Part shown: positions 1-9,750 of the stretch, piece after piece
How positions within the stretch are numbered: the first letter of the stretch is position 1
Layout: every line of letters starts with the position of its first letter
DNA from: Bacillus sp. 03113
Lineage (GTDB): Bacteria > Bacillota > Bacilli > Bacillales > Cytobacillaceae
Assembly (NCBI RefSeq): GCF_006546985.1
Contig: NZ_VATK01000001.1
Coordinates: 310,001 to 374,000 of the forward strand
Direction: 5' to 3'
DNA length: 64,000 nucleotides
Position numbers and translations under genes: made by a program
Notes under the pieces: model-generated
Told to the model about the DNA's origin: nothing
What the model saw: only the letters and a program-made list of their open reading frames with translations
The model's database searches: none

Positions 1-852
1 ACGGCCCTCGAAACGTTAAAAGAAAAAGGGCATATTTATGAAAAGGATGGGGCAACCTGGTTTCATTCAACTGAATTTGGCGATGATAAAGACCGTGTAC
101 TCAAAAAACAGGATGGATCCTTTACTTACTTAACACCAGATATCGCATATCACAAAGATAAGCTGGAACGAGGTTTTGAGAAGCTGATCAATATTTGGGG
201 TGCAGACCATCATGGATATATTCCAAGAATGAAAGCTGCTATCCAAGCATTAGGCTATGATAAAGAAGCTCTTGAGGTTGAAATTATTCAACTCGTTCAT
301 CTTTATAAAAACGGAGAAAAGATGAAAATGAGCAAAAGGACAGGAAAAGCTGTGACGATGCGTGATCTTGTTGAAGAGGTAGGATTAGATGCAACTCGTT
401 ATTTCTTTGCAATGAGAAGCGGAGATACACATCTAGACTTTGATTTAGATTTAGCTGTTTCCCAATCTAATGAAAATCCAGTATTCTATGCACAATATGC
501 ACACGCACGTATCTCAAGTATTTTAAGACAAGGGGAAGAGCAAGGCTTTACCTTTGACCCAAATAGCAACTTTACGTTGATTCAATCTGAAAAAGAACTG
601 GATTTATTGAAAAAGCTTGGCGAGTTCCCCCAAGCTGTTGCAGAAGCGGCTTTAAAAAGAATGCCGCATCGAATTACCAACTATATTTTTGATTTAGCTT
701 CTACTTTCCACAGCTTTTATAATGCTGAAAAAGTACTTGATTTAGATAATGTTGAAAAAACGAAAGCACGACTTTGCTTAATTAAAGCAGTTCAAATAAC
801 GCTTAGAAATGCCCTTACACTAATTGGCGTTTCAGCTCCAGAAAAAATGTAG
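1..852 (+). CDS. argS: Arginine--tRNA ligase, C-terminal part (5' end outside window)
   Basis: Class I aminoacyl-tRNA synthetase that charges tRNA-Arg in the cytoplasm. The window opens inside the gene; frame 1 is open from base 1 to the TAG, giving 283 residues. The KMSKR signature lies at bases 325-339, preceded by a [10 protein letters not shown] segment, and the rest is the DALR anticodon-binding domain ending in SAPEKM, the usual end of Bacillus ArgS. The catalytic HIGH motif would be upstream of the window. Its position before rpoE and pyrG matches the B. subtilis order. A strong hairpin follows. Identification is firm; only the missing 5' part limits it. Confidence 0.95.
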   Translation, partial: TALETLKEKGHIYEKDGATWFHSTEFGDDKDRVLKKQDGSFTYLTPDIAYHKDKLERGFEKLINIWGADHHGYIPRMKAAIQALGYDKEALEVEIIQLVHLYKNGEKMKMSKRTGKAVTMRDLVEEVGLDATRYFFAMRSGDTHLDFDLDLAVSQSNENPVFYAQYAHARISSILRQGEEQGFTFDPNSNFTLIQSEKELDLLKKLGEFPQAVAEAALKRMPHRITNYIFDLASTFHSFYNAEKVLDLDNVEKTKARLCLIKAVQITLRNALTLIGVSAPEKM

Positions 853-860
853 CATAACTG

Positions 861-893
861 AAAGGTATCCATCATCGAAAGGATACCTTTTCC
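861..893 (+). terminator. Rho-independent terminator of argS
   Basis: AAAGGTATCC (861-870) pairs perfectly with GGATACCTTT (881-890) across a 10-base loop, followed by a short T-rich tail, 9 bases after the argS stop. Confidence 0.8.
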
Positions 894-1159
894 TATTATG
901 CTCTTAAAGTTTAAGAAGTACTTCATTTTATTTAAATTAAACAAAAATTAAATGAAATCGCTTACTTTTCCATCTTCCATCCGCCTTCGCATCATTCTAA
1001 CCTTATTTGGACGAACATATATTAGTTATGAGGACATGTCTTCTAAAAAATGAACTTGGAATTTACATGTATTGTGCTAAATCTTCACAATCAAATGATA
1101 AAGTGAAATCACAAAAAATGTATATTTCCCTCATTAGAATGACAGAGGATGTGAAAAGA

Positions 1160-1315
1160 TTGAAAAGAATTTCTATTTTCATGGGTATAGTAGCAACATT
1201 GATTGTAACGATTTATTTATACAAGAATCAGCTCGGAGCAGTACCTTTTTTGATCCTTTCTTTATATTTTTTTATTTTGGGAATTAAAACCATCTTCTTA
1301 TCTAATAAAGGATGA
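1160..1315 (+). CDS. Small hypothetical membrane protein (about 51 aa)
   Basis: I do not recognise this protein. The frame is open from 1007, but none of the upstream ATG codons (1118, 1139) has a ribosome binding site. TTG at 1160 has GAGG eleven bases upstream and starts MKRISIFMGIVATL. The product would be 51 residues with two hydrophobic segments (about residues 4-20 and 25-45) and a short basic tail, so probably a two-pass membrane protein. It stands alone between the argS terminator and rpoE. Both the start codon and its reality as a gene are uncertain; conservation in related genomes would decide. Confidence 0.4.
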   Translation: MKRISIFMGIVATLIVTIYLYKNQLGAVPFLILSLYFFILGIKTIFLSNKG

Positions 1316-1489
1316 AATGAAAAATGTACAAAACGTTCTAAAAGATGAATAAAAGTAGATGAATCAACAGATTGAACTAGCATAAACACCTAGAATTTGT
1401 TTATAATGAAGAATATGTGTTTACAGGAAGATGTTATTGGATTTATTCACTCCGATGGGAGTGTTACATAGAGAAGGGAAGTGCGAGAA

Positions 1490-2062
1490 TTGAGTTTAGA
1501 ACAATACTCACAAACAGAATTGCAGGAAATGTCTTTAATTGAATTAGCATTTGAATTACTAGAAAGCAAAAAGCAGGGGATTCCTTTTAAAGAAATATTA
1601 GATGAATTGACAAAAATTCTTGGTCTTTCTGAGGAAGAAGTTCGTGCTAAAATATCACAATTTTATACTGATCTAAACTTGGATGGGCGTTTTCTTGCTT
1701 TAGGTGAAAACACTTGGGGTTTACGTGTATGGTATCCAATTGATCAGATTGAAGAAGAGGTCGTTGCTATCTCTAAACCTAAGAGGAAAAAAGGCAAGAA
1801 GAAAGATCTTGAAGAAGAAGACTATGATCTTGAAGAAGACTTTGATGACCTTGACGAATTTGACGATAACGAGGATGAAGAAGATCTTGAGGATGAAAGC
1901 GATATAGAAGTGGATGATGTCTTAGAAGACGATTTAGATGATACAGATGATGAAATCGAAGAAGATGTGATTGATGAAGAATTTGAAATCGATGAGGAAG
2001 ACGATCTAGATGAAGAAGAGGATTTTGACGAATTAAACGATGATGAAGAGAAGGATCAATAA
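1490..2062 (+). CDS. rpoE: DNA-directed RNA polymerase subunit delta
   Basis: Delta subunit of Gram-positive RNA polymerase, which increases transcription specificity, promoter recycling and responsiveness to initiating NTP levels. The N-terminal half (about residues 5-90) is the HARE-HTH fold, with conserved QFYTDLNLDGRFLALGENTW. After a KPKRKKGKKK basic patch, the C-terminal half is almost entirely Asp and Glu, the disordered acidic tail typical of delta. The frame is open from GTG 1481, but that codon abuts the GAAGGGA ribosome site; TTG 1490 has correct spacing and begins MSLEQYSQTEL like known RpoE, so I use it. It lies immediately upstream of the pyrG promoter, as in B. subtilis. Confidence 0.93.
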   Translation: MSLEQYSQTELQEMSLIELAFELLESKKQGIPFKEILDELTKILGLSEEEVRAKISQFYTDLNLDGRFLALGENTWGLRVWYPIDQIEEEVVAISKPKRKKGKKKDLEEEDYDLEEDFDDLDEFDDNEDEEDLEDESDIEVDDVLEDDLDDTDDEIEEDVIDEEFEIDEEDDLDEEEDFDELNDDEEKDQ

Positions 2063-2067
2063 TCATC

Positions 2068-2106
2068 TTGACTTTTATAGCTCGTACTTGTAAAATCATT
2101 TTTGGG
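2068..2106 (+). promoter_or_regulatory. pyrG sigma-A promoter with GGGCTCC start site
   Basis: TTGACT (2068-2073), a 17-base spacer and TAAAAT (2091-2096) form a good vegetative promoter. The predicted transcript begins GGGCTCC at 2104. In B. subtilis the pyrG transcript starts GGGCUC, and CTP shortage causes reiterative G addition at this position. The same start sequence here supports the same control. Confidence 0.8.
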
Positions 2107-2140
2107 CTCCTAAAAAGGAACGATTCATGAACGCTAACAG

Positions 2141-2178
2141 CGCTCCCTTACTTTTAAGTAAGTGGGAGCGTTTTTTAT
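2141..2178 (+). terminator. pyrG leader attenuator (CTP-sensing terminator)
   Basis: CGCTCCCTTACTT pairs with AAGTAAGTGGGAGCG and is followed by TTTTTTATTTTTTT. It lies about 37 bases into the predicted pyrG leader. The 5' arm carries the pyrimidine tract CUCCCUU, which in the B. subtilis model pairs with the extra 5' G residues made when CTP is low and so prevents termination. Part of the hairpin could also serve as the rpoE terminator. Confidence 0.75.
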
Positions 2179-2269
2179 TTTTTTGAAAGGAAGCTTAAAA
2201 AATGGTCGGTGGATCCGCTTTTCTACCAGCATTGTTCCTTATCATAAAAAGCAAGCAACATTTAATAAG

Positions 2270-2341
2270 ACTAAAAAATTGCCTCGAATAGTTAACCTAT
2301 TTGATCTATCATTTAGGTCTGTTAAGGCATTTTAGTTTTTT
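2270..2341 (+). terminator. Second terminator-like hairpin in pyrG leader
   Basis: ACTAAAA followed by TTGCC can pair with GGCA and TTTTAGT, and ends in TTTTTT. The stem is imperfect and the loop long. It lies between the attenuator and pyrG, where B. subtilis has only one terminator, so it may add a second checkpoint or be fortuitous. Confidence 0.35.
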
Positions 2342-2398
2342 AAAATACAAATGATCGTTTCAATCCCCTCAAAAAAATAAACTTATTTTAAGTCTTAA

Positions 2399-4048
<1,650 letters not shown>

Positions 4049-4053
4049 TTTTT

Positions 4054-4090
4054 AAAAAAAGATTCGGCCATTTAAGCCGAATCTTTTTTT
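4054..4090 (+). terminator. Terminator of pyrG
   Basis: GATTCGGC (4061-4068) and GCCGAATC (4076-4083) form a perfect stem flanked by an A-run on the left and seven T on the right, so it could work in both directions. Confidence 0.88.
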
Positions 4091-4111
4091 AAAAGGTAAG
4101 TAAGTTTCTTA

Positions 4112-4399
4112 AAGGTAGACTGGTTTCTAGCTTCAGCGCCTATCGACTATCAAACTTCAGGCCTTCTCCCTACGATAAGTCAACATCGATTCGCTGTCGC
4201 TCATCGTGTATCCTTTATCACGTTTTAACGGTCAGTAAGATATGACCTAAAAAATGTACAGTGGATAAAAAACTGCCCGTAAAAACCTGATCGGCTCAGG
4301 CTAACCATCAGGGAAGAACACCCTGATGGAAGGTTCACCTTATCTCAGTCGAAGCCCCTCTAGTTTGTACGTCGATGATCAAGGCGCTTCCGCTTTTCT
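4112..4399 (-). repeat. Modular intergenic repeat R1 (long module)
   Basis: Begins AAGGTAGACTGGTTTCTAG and ends GGCGCTTCCGCTTTTCT. Its interior is the reverse complement of R2 (8438-8700) and is shared with R9 (36478-36717). On the minus strand its AAGCGGAAGCGCC arm starts on the TAG stop of ywjG, which reads TAGAAAAGCG. It contains a nested hairpin around CCATCAGG and CCTGATGG. Confidence 0.85.
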
Positions 4400-4925
4400 A
4401 ATATTCTTCTAAAATTTCTTCCATTGTGAATCGAAGGCCATAGTAGGCAAATAATGCTGCTAAGGAAGCGGGATACCCGAATCGATTTCCTTCTTCATCT
4501 GGTAATAGTCCTTTTGTTAAGCCTAATTCAATATGAACATCAGCAAGTTTAGATAAATCTTCTACATCGGAATCAAGTGTCGTTGAAATCCCGACAAATG
4601 GAATGTTATGCTTACATAATTTTTTCGCGAGCTCAACAACTTCTGTATCTGTGGAATATCGTGAAAGGAGAAGAAATCGATCTCCTTCGGTTATTTCATC
4701 AAAATGGAGCTCTTCGTTCCATTCCTTCGCATGTTTGAGAGGCTCCAAGCTATGTAATGCTTCACTAATTACCCCATACGTTTCCTTTGAAGCAAATAAA
4801 TAGATTGTACTAGAACTAATAGAAGCTTGTGCCAAAAGCCGGGCGCCATCTTCAAAACCATACTCGTTTTTATTTAAAACCCTATTAAATAGTCCTGTTA
4901 ATTGAGTTGAAAACATTTTTAACAA
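4398..4925 (-). CDS. ywjG: DUF2529 family protein YwjG
   Basis: A 175-residue protein conserved between pyrG and spo0F in Bacillus (YwjG in B. subtilis, DUF2529); no function is firmly assigned. It has no signal peptide or clear membrane segment. The central and C-terminal sequence (FLLLSRYSTDTEVVELAKKL, then FVGISTTLD) resembles a SIS-like sugar-phosphate-binding fold, but that is my inference. It is divergent from spo0F, sharing about 210 bases of intergenic DNA. A GGAGG-type site precedes the ATG. The TAG stop codon belongs to the edge of repeat R1, so the repeat defines the 3' end of this gene. Confidence 0.82.
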   Translation of the reverse strand: MLKMFSTQLTGLFNRVLNKNEYGFEDGARLLAQASISSSTIYLFASKETYGVISEALHSLEPLKHAKEWNEELHFDEITEGDRFLLLSRYSTDTEVVELAKKLCKHNIPFVGISTTLDSDVEDLSKLADVHIELGLTKGLLPDEEGNRFGYPASLAALFAYYGLRFTMEEILEEY

Positions 4926-4993
4926 TGAAGGCTTCCTCCTAAATTAAATAGATTTCCTTTTTAGTATATCGATTTGATCAGAAATGGTAAAAT

Positions 4994-5050
4994 TGTCGAA
5001 TCGTATTTTTAAAAAAAAGAAGGAATTTTACTAAGTAAAATAGAAAGCAT
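4994..5050 (+). promoter_or_regulatory. spo0F control region: Spo0A box and sigma-H-like promoter
   Basis: TGTCGAA at 4994-5000 is a perfect 0A box. AGGAATT at 5021-5027 fits the sigma-H -35 element, with a weaker GAAA-type -10 about 16 bases on. In B. subtilis spo0F is switched from sigma-A to sigma-H transcription by Spo0A~P binding upstream. A single 7-mer has modest weight alone; the gene context makes it credible. Confidence 0.5.
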
Positions 5051-5135
5051 TATTTAGGAAAATATTTGCATATATTTCCTCTGATAGACATACAAAAAAG
5101 TCCAAGTGACATAATGAATAAAAGGAGTGTTTTAT

Positions 5136-5510
5136 GTGCAAGGGAAAATATTAATTGTTGATGATCAATTCGGAATCAGAATACTATTAAATGAAGTTCT
5201 TCAAAAAGAAGGGTATGAAACATTTCAGGCTGCCAATGGTTTACAAGCTCTACAAATTGTAGAAGAGCACTCTCCGGATCTTATGCTCCTTGATATGAAA
5301 ATCCCAGGAATGGATGGAATTGAAATTTTAAAGCGAATGAAAGTAAAAGATAAAAACCTTCAGGTGATCATTATGACCGCATATGGGGAGTTAGATATGA
5401 TTCAGGAGGCTAAGAATTTAGGAGCCATCACACATTTTGCGAAGCCATTTGATATCGATGAGATAAGGGCAGCTGTTAGAAAATATATAACTGCAGCAAA
5501 TTCACTCTAA
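5136..5510 (+). CDS. spo0F: Sporulation phosphorelay response regulator Spo0F
   Basis: Single-domain receiver that takes phosphate from sporulation sensor kinases and passes it to Spo0B on the way to Spo0A. The 124-residue product has the acidic pair Asp9-Asp10, phosphoacceptor Asp53 in [10 protein letters not shown], Thr81 in MTAYGE and Lys103 in FAKPFD, with no output domain. The frame is open from GTG 5127, but that codon overlaps the AAAGGAG ribosome site; GTG 5136 is eight bases beyond it and gives exactly the family length, so I chose it. It lies between ywjG and fbaA as in B. subtilis. A hairpin overlapping the 3' end acts as terminator. Confidence 0.95.
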   Translation: MQGKILIVDDQFGIRILLNEVLQKEGYETFQAANGLQALQIVEEHSPDLMLLDMKIPGMDGIEILKRMKVKDKNLQVIIMTAYGELDMIQEAKNLGAITHFAKPFDIDEIRAAVRKYITAANSL

Positions 5511-5523
5511 GCTGCAGTTTTTG
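5489..5523 (+). terminator. Terminator of spo0F
   Basis: AACTGCAGC (5489-5497) pairs with GCTGCAGTT (5511-5519), followed by T residues. The left arm lies within the last codons of spo0F. Confidence 0.72.
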
Positions 5524-5588
5524 TCCTGGAATGACAACGCTTTCTTTATAGCCAAATTATGAAAGTTTATAAAATCTTGTCTGAACAA

Positions 5589-5617
5589 TGGCAATTCTCT
5601 TCTCATTTTGGTATGAT
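5589..5617 (+). promoter_or_regulatory. Possible fbaA promoter
   Basis: TATGAT (5612-5617) is a good -10; the -35 at 17 bases, TGGCAA, is weak. The leader of about 125 bases contains a small AGGTA/TACCT hairpin near 5663-5682. Confidence 0.35.
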
Positions 5618-5747
5618 ACAAGTGAATTCAAAAGAGGGTTGTTTTCGTGGATTGGGGAGATATAGGTACATAATCATACCTGTTAGAGGGAATTTTAATA
5701 GAGAACCTTGAGAAATGAAAGCGATTCTTGCATAAGGAGGAAGAAAA

Positions 5748-6605
5748 ATGCCATTAGTTTCTATGACTGAGATGCTTAAAAAAGCAAAATCAGAAGGCTA
5801 CGCAGTTGGTCAATTTAATTTAAATAATCTTGAGTTTACTCAAGCAATTCTTCAAGCTGCACAAGAAGAAAATTCACCAGTAATTCTTGGTGTTTCTGAA
5901 GGTGCTGCACGTTACATGGGTGGCTTCACAACAGTAGTAAAAATGGTAGAAGGATTACTAGTTGATTACAAAGTAACTGTTCCAGTTGCTATTCATTTAG
6001 ACCATGGTTCTAGTTTTGATAAATGTAAAGAAGCAATTGATGCTGGTTTCACTTCTGTAATGATCGACGCTTCTCACCATCCTTTCGAAGAGAACGTAGA
6101 AACTACTTCTAAAGTAGTTGAGTATGCACATTCAAAAGGTGTTTCAGTTGAAGCAGAACTTGGAACTGTTGGTGGACAAGAAGATGATGTTGTTGCTGAA
6201 GGCGTTATCTATGCAGATCCTGAAGAGTGTAAAGCTCTAGTAGAACGTACTAATATTGACTGTTTAGCTCCAGCGTTAGGTTCTGTTCATGGACCTTACA
6301 AAGGTGAGCCGAACTTAGGTTTTAAAGAAATGGAAGAAATTGGTGCTGCAACTGGCCTTCCATTAGTTCTTCATGGAGGAACTGGAATCCCTACAAAAGA
6401 TATTCAAAAATCTGTTTCTTTAGGTACAGCGAAAATCAACGTAAACACTGAAAACCAAATTGCATCTGCAAAAACGGTTCGTGAAGTGTTAGCTGCAAAA
6501 CCTGAAGAGTACGATCCACGTAAATACTTAGGACCAGCTCGTGATGCGATTAAAGCTACTGTAATCGGCAAAATTCGTGAATTCGGTTCTAACGGCAAAG
6601 CTTAA
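5748..6605 (+). CDS. fbaA: Class II fructose-1,6-bisphosphate aldolase
   Basis: Zinc-dependent aldolase that interconverts fructose-1,6-bisphosphate with dihydroxyacetone phosphate and glyceraldehyde-3-phosphate in glycolysis and gluconeogenesis. It has 285 residues, the usual length. HLDHG (about residues 83-87) carries the catalytic Asp and zinc-ligand His; further landmarks are [35 protein letters not shown] and KINVNTE, which build the metal and phosphate sites. The start ATG follows AAGGAGG. In B. subtilis a transaldolase gene (tal, ywjH) follows; here it is absent and a 500-base gene-free stretch leads to murA2. Confidence 0.97.
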   Translation: MPLVSMTEMLKKAKSEGYAVGQFNLNNLEFTQAILQAAQEENSPVILGVSEGAARYMGGFTTVVKMVEGLLVDYKVTVPVAIHLDHGSSFDKCKEAIDAGFTSVMIDASHHPFEENVETTSKVVEYAHSKGVSVEAELGTVGGQEDDVVAEGVIYADPEECKALVERTNIDCLAPALGSVHGPYKGEPNLGFKEMEEIGAATGLPLVLHGGTGIPTKDIQKSVSLGTAKINVNTENQIASAKTVREVLAAKPEEYDPRKYLGPARDAIKATVIGKIREFGSNGKA

Positions 6606-6632
6606 GTTTTTAAGTAATCTATAAAAAGAAAA

Positions 6633-6675
6633 GGAAACCGTCTTAATATATAAGGCGGTTTCCATTCATTTTAAG
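6633..6675 (+). terminator. Terminator of fbaA
   Basis: GGAAACCGTCTTA pairs with TAAGGCGGTTTCC (one G-U pair) over a 5-base loop. The tail ATTCATTTTAA is only moderately T-rich. Confidence 0.7.
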
Positions 6676-7131
6676 GGAATGAAAAATTCGTCGAAAATTC
6701 TGTTGAAACAATATCCTCCATATTAAAGTACCGTAATTGTTCTTAATGGTAAAAAATACGGTAAAACCATCAGTATCAAACGCTTTTCTCACTAAGTATC
6801 TGTCATATTTTAAAAATTTGTTCTTTCTAATTCTTAATAAAACCAATATTGCAGGTTTTGGAATAATAGGAAAACAAAAATATTCTACTTTTTTGCATTT
6901 TTTTTCTTTTCCATACATGAAGTTTAGATTTTTGTGTAAACTATATTATGAAGATATTGTCGGAATCCATCGTCATTTGGTGGTAAACATCCCCAGTTTT
7001 ATGTTAAATATATTTACAGAGCGATTTTTTCTGACATTAAAATAAAGATTAAGCCCTATCCTGATTCTTATCTTTGCAATGATATATCCTCTTTGCACTT
7101 GATACTTCGGCGGCTAAGAAGGGAGTTAGTA
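6676..7131. other. Gene-free interval between fbaA and murA2
   Basis: AT-rich, with open frames on both strands that lack ribosome binding sites and recognisable content. B. subtilis has tal here; I see no trace of transaldolase. Any murA2 promoter must lie in this stretch, but I could not identify one with confidence. Confidence 0.5.
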
Positions 7132-8418
7132 ATGGAAAAAATTATGATTGCAGGTGGCTATCCACTAAAGGGAACTGTTCGTATAAGTGGTGCAAAAAAT
7201 AGTGCAGTTGCCTTGATTCCAGCAACCATTTTGGCCGATTCCCCTGTCACAATTGAAGGTTTGCCAGATATCTCGGATGTTGAAATTTTAAAAGATTTGC
7301 TTGAAGAAATTGGAGGATCCGTTCATTTCTCAAACCATGATATGACAGTTGATCCATCATCCATGATTTCTATGCCTATGCCAAATGGGAAAGTGAAGAA
7401 ATTAAGAGCATCCTATTATTTAATGGGAGCTATGCTTGGGCGCTTTAAAAAAGCTGTGATTGGATTACCTGGTGGTTGTCATTTGGGTCCTCGTCCAATA
7501 GACCAACATATTAAAGGTTTTGAAGCACTAGGCGCACGAGTCTCAAATGAGCAAGGTGCGATCTATTTAAGAGCAGATGAGTTAAGAGGAGCCCGTATTT
7601 ATTTAGACGTTGTAAGTGTAGGTGCTACCATTAATATTATGCTTGCGGCCGTAAGAGCAAAGGGTAGAACCGTCATTGAAAATGCAGCGAAAGAACCAGA
7701 AATTATTGATGTGGCCACGTTGCTTACTAATATGGGAGCCAAAATAAAAGGTGCAGGTACAGATGTGATTCGTATTGATGGCGTAGATCAGCTTCATGGC
7801 TGCCGACATACGATTATTCCAGATCGAATTGAAGCAGGTACGTATATGATTCTTAGTGCAGCAATAGGAGACGGGGTACTCATTGATAATGTTATTCCTC
7901 AGCATCTTGAATCTTTAACGGCTAAGCTTCGTGAGATGGGAATTCAAGTGGAAACAAGTGATGATCAAATATTTATTGCGTCTAATCCCGTTATGAAATC
8001 TGTCGATATTAAGACACTCGTTTATCCCGGCTTTCCAACAGATCTCCAACAGCCTTTTACCTCTCTTTTAACAAAGGCAGCTGGGACAAGCATGGTCACA
8101 GATACCATATACGGAGCGCGATTTAAACATATAGATGAATTACGAAGAATGAATGCTAATATTAAAGTTGAAGGGAGGTCGGCGATTGTTAATGGTCCAG
8201 TTAAACTGCAAGGAGCTAAAGTGAAAGCAAGTGATCTAAGAGCTGGTGCAGCACTTGTCATTGCAGGTTTGATGGCCGAAGGGATTACTGAAATAACAGG
8301 TCTCGAGCACATTGATAGAGGCTACAGCCATCTAGTTGAAAAATTAACTGGCTTGGGGGCAACCGTTTGGCGAGAAGATTTATCAAGAGATGAATTAGAA
8401 CAACTAAAAAACGCGTAA
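7132..8418 (+). CDS. murAB: UDP-N-acetylglucosamine 1-carboxyvinyltransferase (second paralogue)
   Basis: First committed step of peptidoglycan synthesis: transfers enolpyruvate from PEP to UDP-GlcNAc in the cytoplasm. The 428-residue EPSP-synthase-fold protein has catalytic Cys116 in [13 protein letters not shown] and the [15 protein letters not shown] and LRAGAAL segments typical of MurA. ATG 7132 follows AAGGGAG; the extension to 7093 has no ribosome site. A second MurA lies at 35083. Position next to fbaA and rho identifies this copy as the B. subtilis MurAB (MurZ, MurA2) type, non-essential in B. subtilis. The target Cys is present, so fosfomycin sensitivity is expected. Confidence 0.94.
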   Translation: MEKIMIAGGYPLKGTVRISGAKNSAVALIPATILADSPVTIEGLPDISDVEILKDLLEEIGGSVHFSNHDMTVDPSSMISMPMPNGKVKKLRASYYLMGAMLGRFKKAVIGLPGGCHLGPRPIDQHIKGFEALGARVSNEQGAIYLRADELRGARIYLDVVSVGATINIMLAAVRAKGRTVIENAAKEPEIIDVATLLTNMGAKIKGAGTDVIRIDGVDQLHGCRHTIIPDRIEAGTYMILSAAIGDGVLIDNVIPQHLESLTAKLREMGIQVETSDDQIFIASNPVMKSVDIKTLVYPGFPTDLQQPFTSLLTKAAGTSMVTDTIYGARFKHIDELRRMNANIKVEGRSAIVNGPVKLQGAKVKASDLRAGAALVIAGLMAEGITEITGLEHIDRGYSHLVEKLTGLGATVWREDLSRDELEQLKNA

Positions 8419-8437
8419 ACAAATTCAGGTAATGAAC

Positions 8438-8700
8438 AAAAGCGCAAGCGCCTTGATCATCGACGTACAAACTGGAGAGACTTCGACTGAGATAAGGTGA
8501 ACCTTCCATCAGAGTGTTCTATCCTGATGGTTAGCCTGAGCCGATCAGGTTTTTACGGGCAGTTTTTTATCCACTGTACATTTTTTTAGGTCATATCTTA
8601 CTGACCGTTAAAACGTGATAAAGGATACACGATGAGCGATAGCGAATCGATGTTGACTTATCGTAGGGAAAAGGACTGAAGTTTGATATGCGATAGGAGG
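8438..8700 (+). repeat. Modular intergenic repeat R2 (long module)
   Basis: Starts AAAAGCGCAAGCGCCTTGATC 20 bases after the murAB stop and runs to GCGATAGG. It is nearly the reverse complement of R1 over about 260 bases, including CGACGTACAAACTGGAG, the CATCAG/CTGATGG hairpin and GATGTTGACTTATCGTAGGG. The right outer arm (GGCGCTGGAGCTAG) is missing. Confidence 0.85.
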
Positions 8701-9750
8701 TTCTTATGGTTCGACTCAATCGCTCGTTATGAGAGCAAAATCAGGAACTGTTCGATTTGTTGATGGGCGGCATGCCTGAAAAAGAAACCGAACCTTGTAA
8801 TAAAGTAATAGATTTTTGTTGGAAACCCTTACATTATTCACTGAAATAAGATACAATTTATAGCAAGGAAAGAAAAGAGAAAACCATATAAAAATTTCTA
8901 TTTGTTTTCAAAATCAATGAGGTAGACGATAGGTAAAGAAGATCGCTCAAACGAATGGGACAATCTCTTTATCTTTATCTGTTTTTTGGAAAGACTCTCT
9001 AAAAGTTTGATTAAGAGAGTCTTTCAATCAAACAGAGTATTTGGTAACGTATACAAAGCTGCTAAGTCTCCTCAGCATGGTTCCTTCCTTCATTTAACAT
9101 TTGTCCATCTAAATGATAAGAAAAGTGCAAGATTCCTGTTTATCGGCGACAAGCAAAAGACGAACTAATAAGGAAGGTGTTCTTTACCTTTACTGCCAGT
9201 TTGGCTTTTGAACTCGAGTCGATGGCACCTGGAGCTGAACATCTAGAAAAAACTAGTTGATAAAGCTTAATAGATAGGAGTAAAATAGAAATTGTTTTTT
9301 GAAAAATAACCAACTTGTTTTACAGAAGAGTTTTTACAAAATATAGGGTGTCGTTTGTTTCATAAGAAAAGAAAGATAATTTTCTGGAATGTACTAGTGC
9401 CGATGAAGACATGAGGATGTGGCGCTCTACATTTGACAACGTCTAGTCCCTCAGGAATTGAAGGTAAAGAACCTTCTATTTCATGACAGGGTCGGACAAA
9501 GTGTTTATTTTTTCTTATAAGATAAAGGATGCTGTACACGATCTGTAAATCTGCCTGACATTACATAAAATGGCGAATAGACAATGCCTTCGTTTGTACA
9601 ATCTCACTTTTAATTAACTCTGCCGTAAAATATTCTTTCTCTTCACTTCATGAAGCCTCAAAAACAAGATCATCTTTCCTAACGAGCAAAAACATTGCGA
9701 GTATTTGTATGTAAAGGAAATAACTGAAAAATAAAAAGAGTGGTGTAAAA
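8701..9750. other. Gene-poor interval before rho (glpX absent)
   Basis: Over 1 kb without a supportable gene. It holds a perfect 12-bp hairpin (GAAAGACTCTCT 8989-9000 with AGAGAGTCTTTC 9014-9025, no T-tract), a repeat fragment at 9391-9425, and short frames lacking ribosome sites. A stretch from ATG 8706 reads MVRLNRSL, stop, [20 protein letters not shown] and may be a decayed small gene. B. subtilis has glpX here; I see no recognisable FBPase II motif. A long rho leader may lie in the last few hundred bases. Confidence 0.5.
9391..9425. repeat. Fragment of modular repeat (R3)
   Basis: GTACTAGTGCCGATGAAGAC and the following ATG-GGATGTGG match 15252-15286 with one or two changes. No arms are present, so it looks like a remnant. 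Confidence 0.65.

Noticed and set aside
1779-2099. 106-residue frame antisense to rpoE
   Set aside because: It is the mirror of the GAA/GAT-rich acidic tail; low complexity, no ribosome site.
4112-4399. Insertion sequence at the long repeat
   Set aside because: No transposase frame, no consistent terminal inverted repeats with target duplications could be recognised; too short to be autonomous.
6737-7045. 102-residue frame between fbaA and murAB
   Set aside because: No ribosome binding site, AT-rich random-like composition, opposite strand also open; no recognisable family.
8986-9168. 60-residue frame starting MERLSKSL
   Set aside because: The superficial likeness to the GlpX start comes from one arm of a perfect hairpin; later residues show no GlpX motif and there is no good ribosome site.
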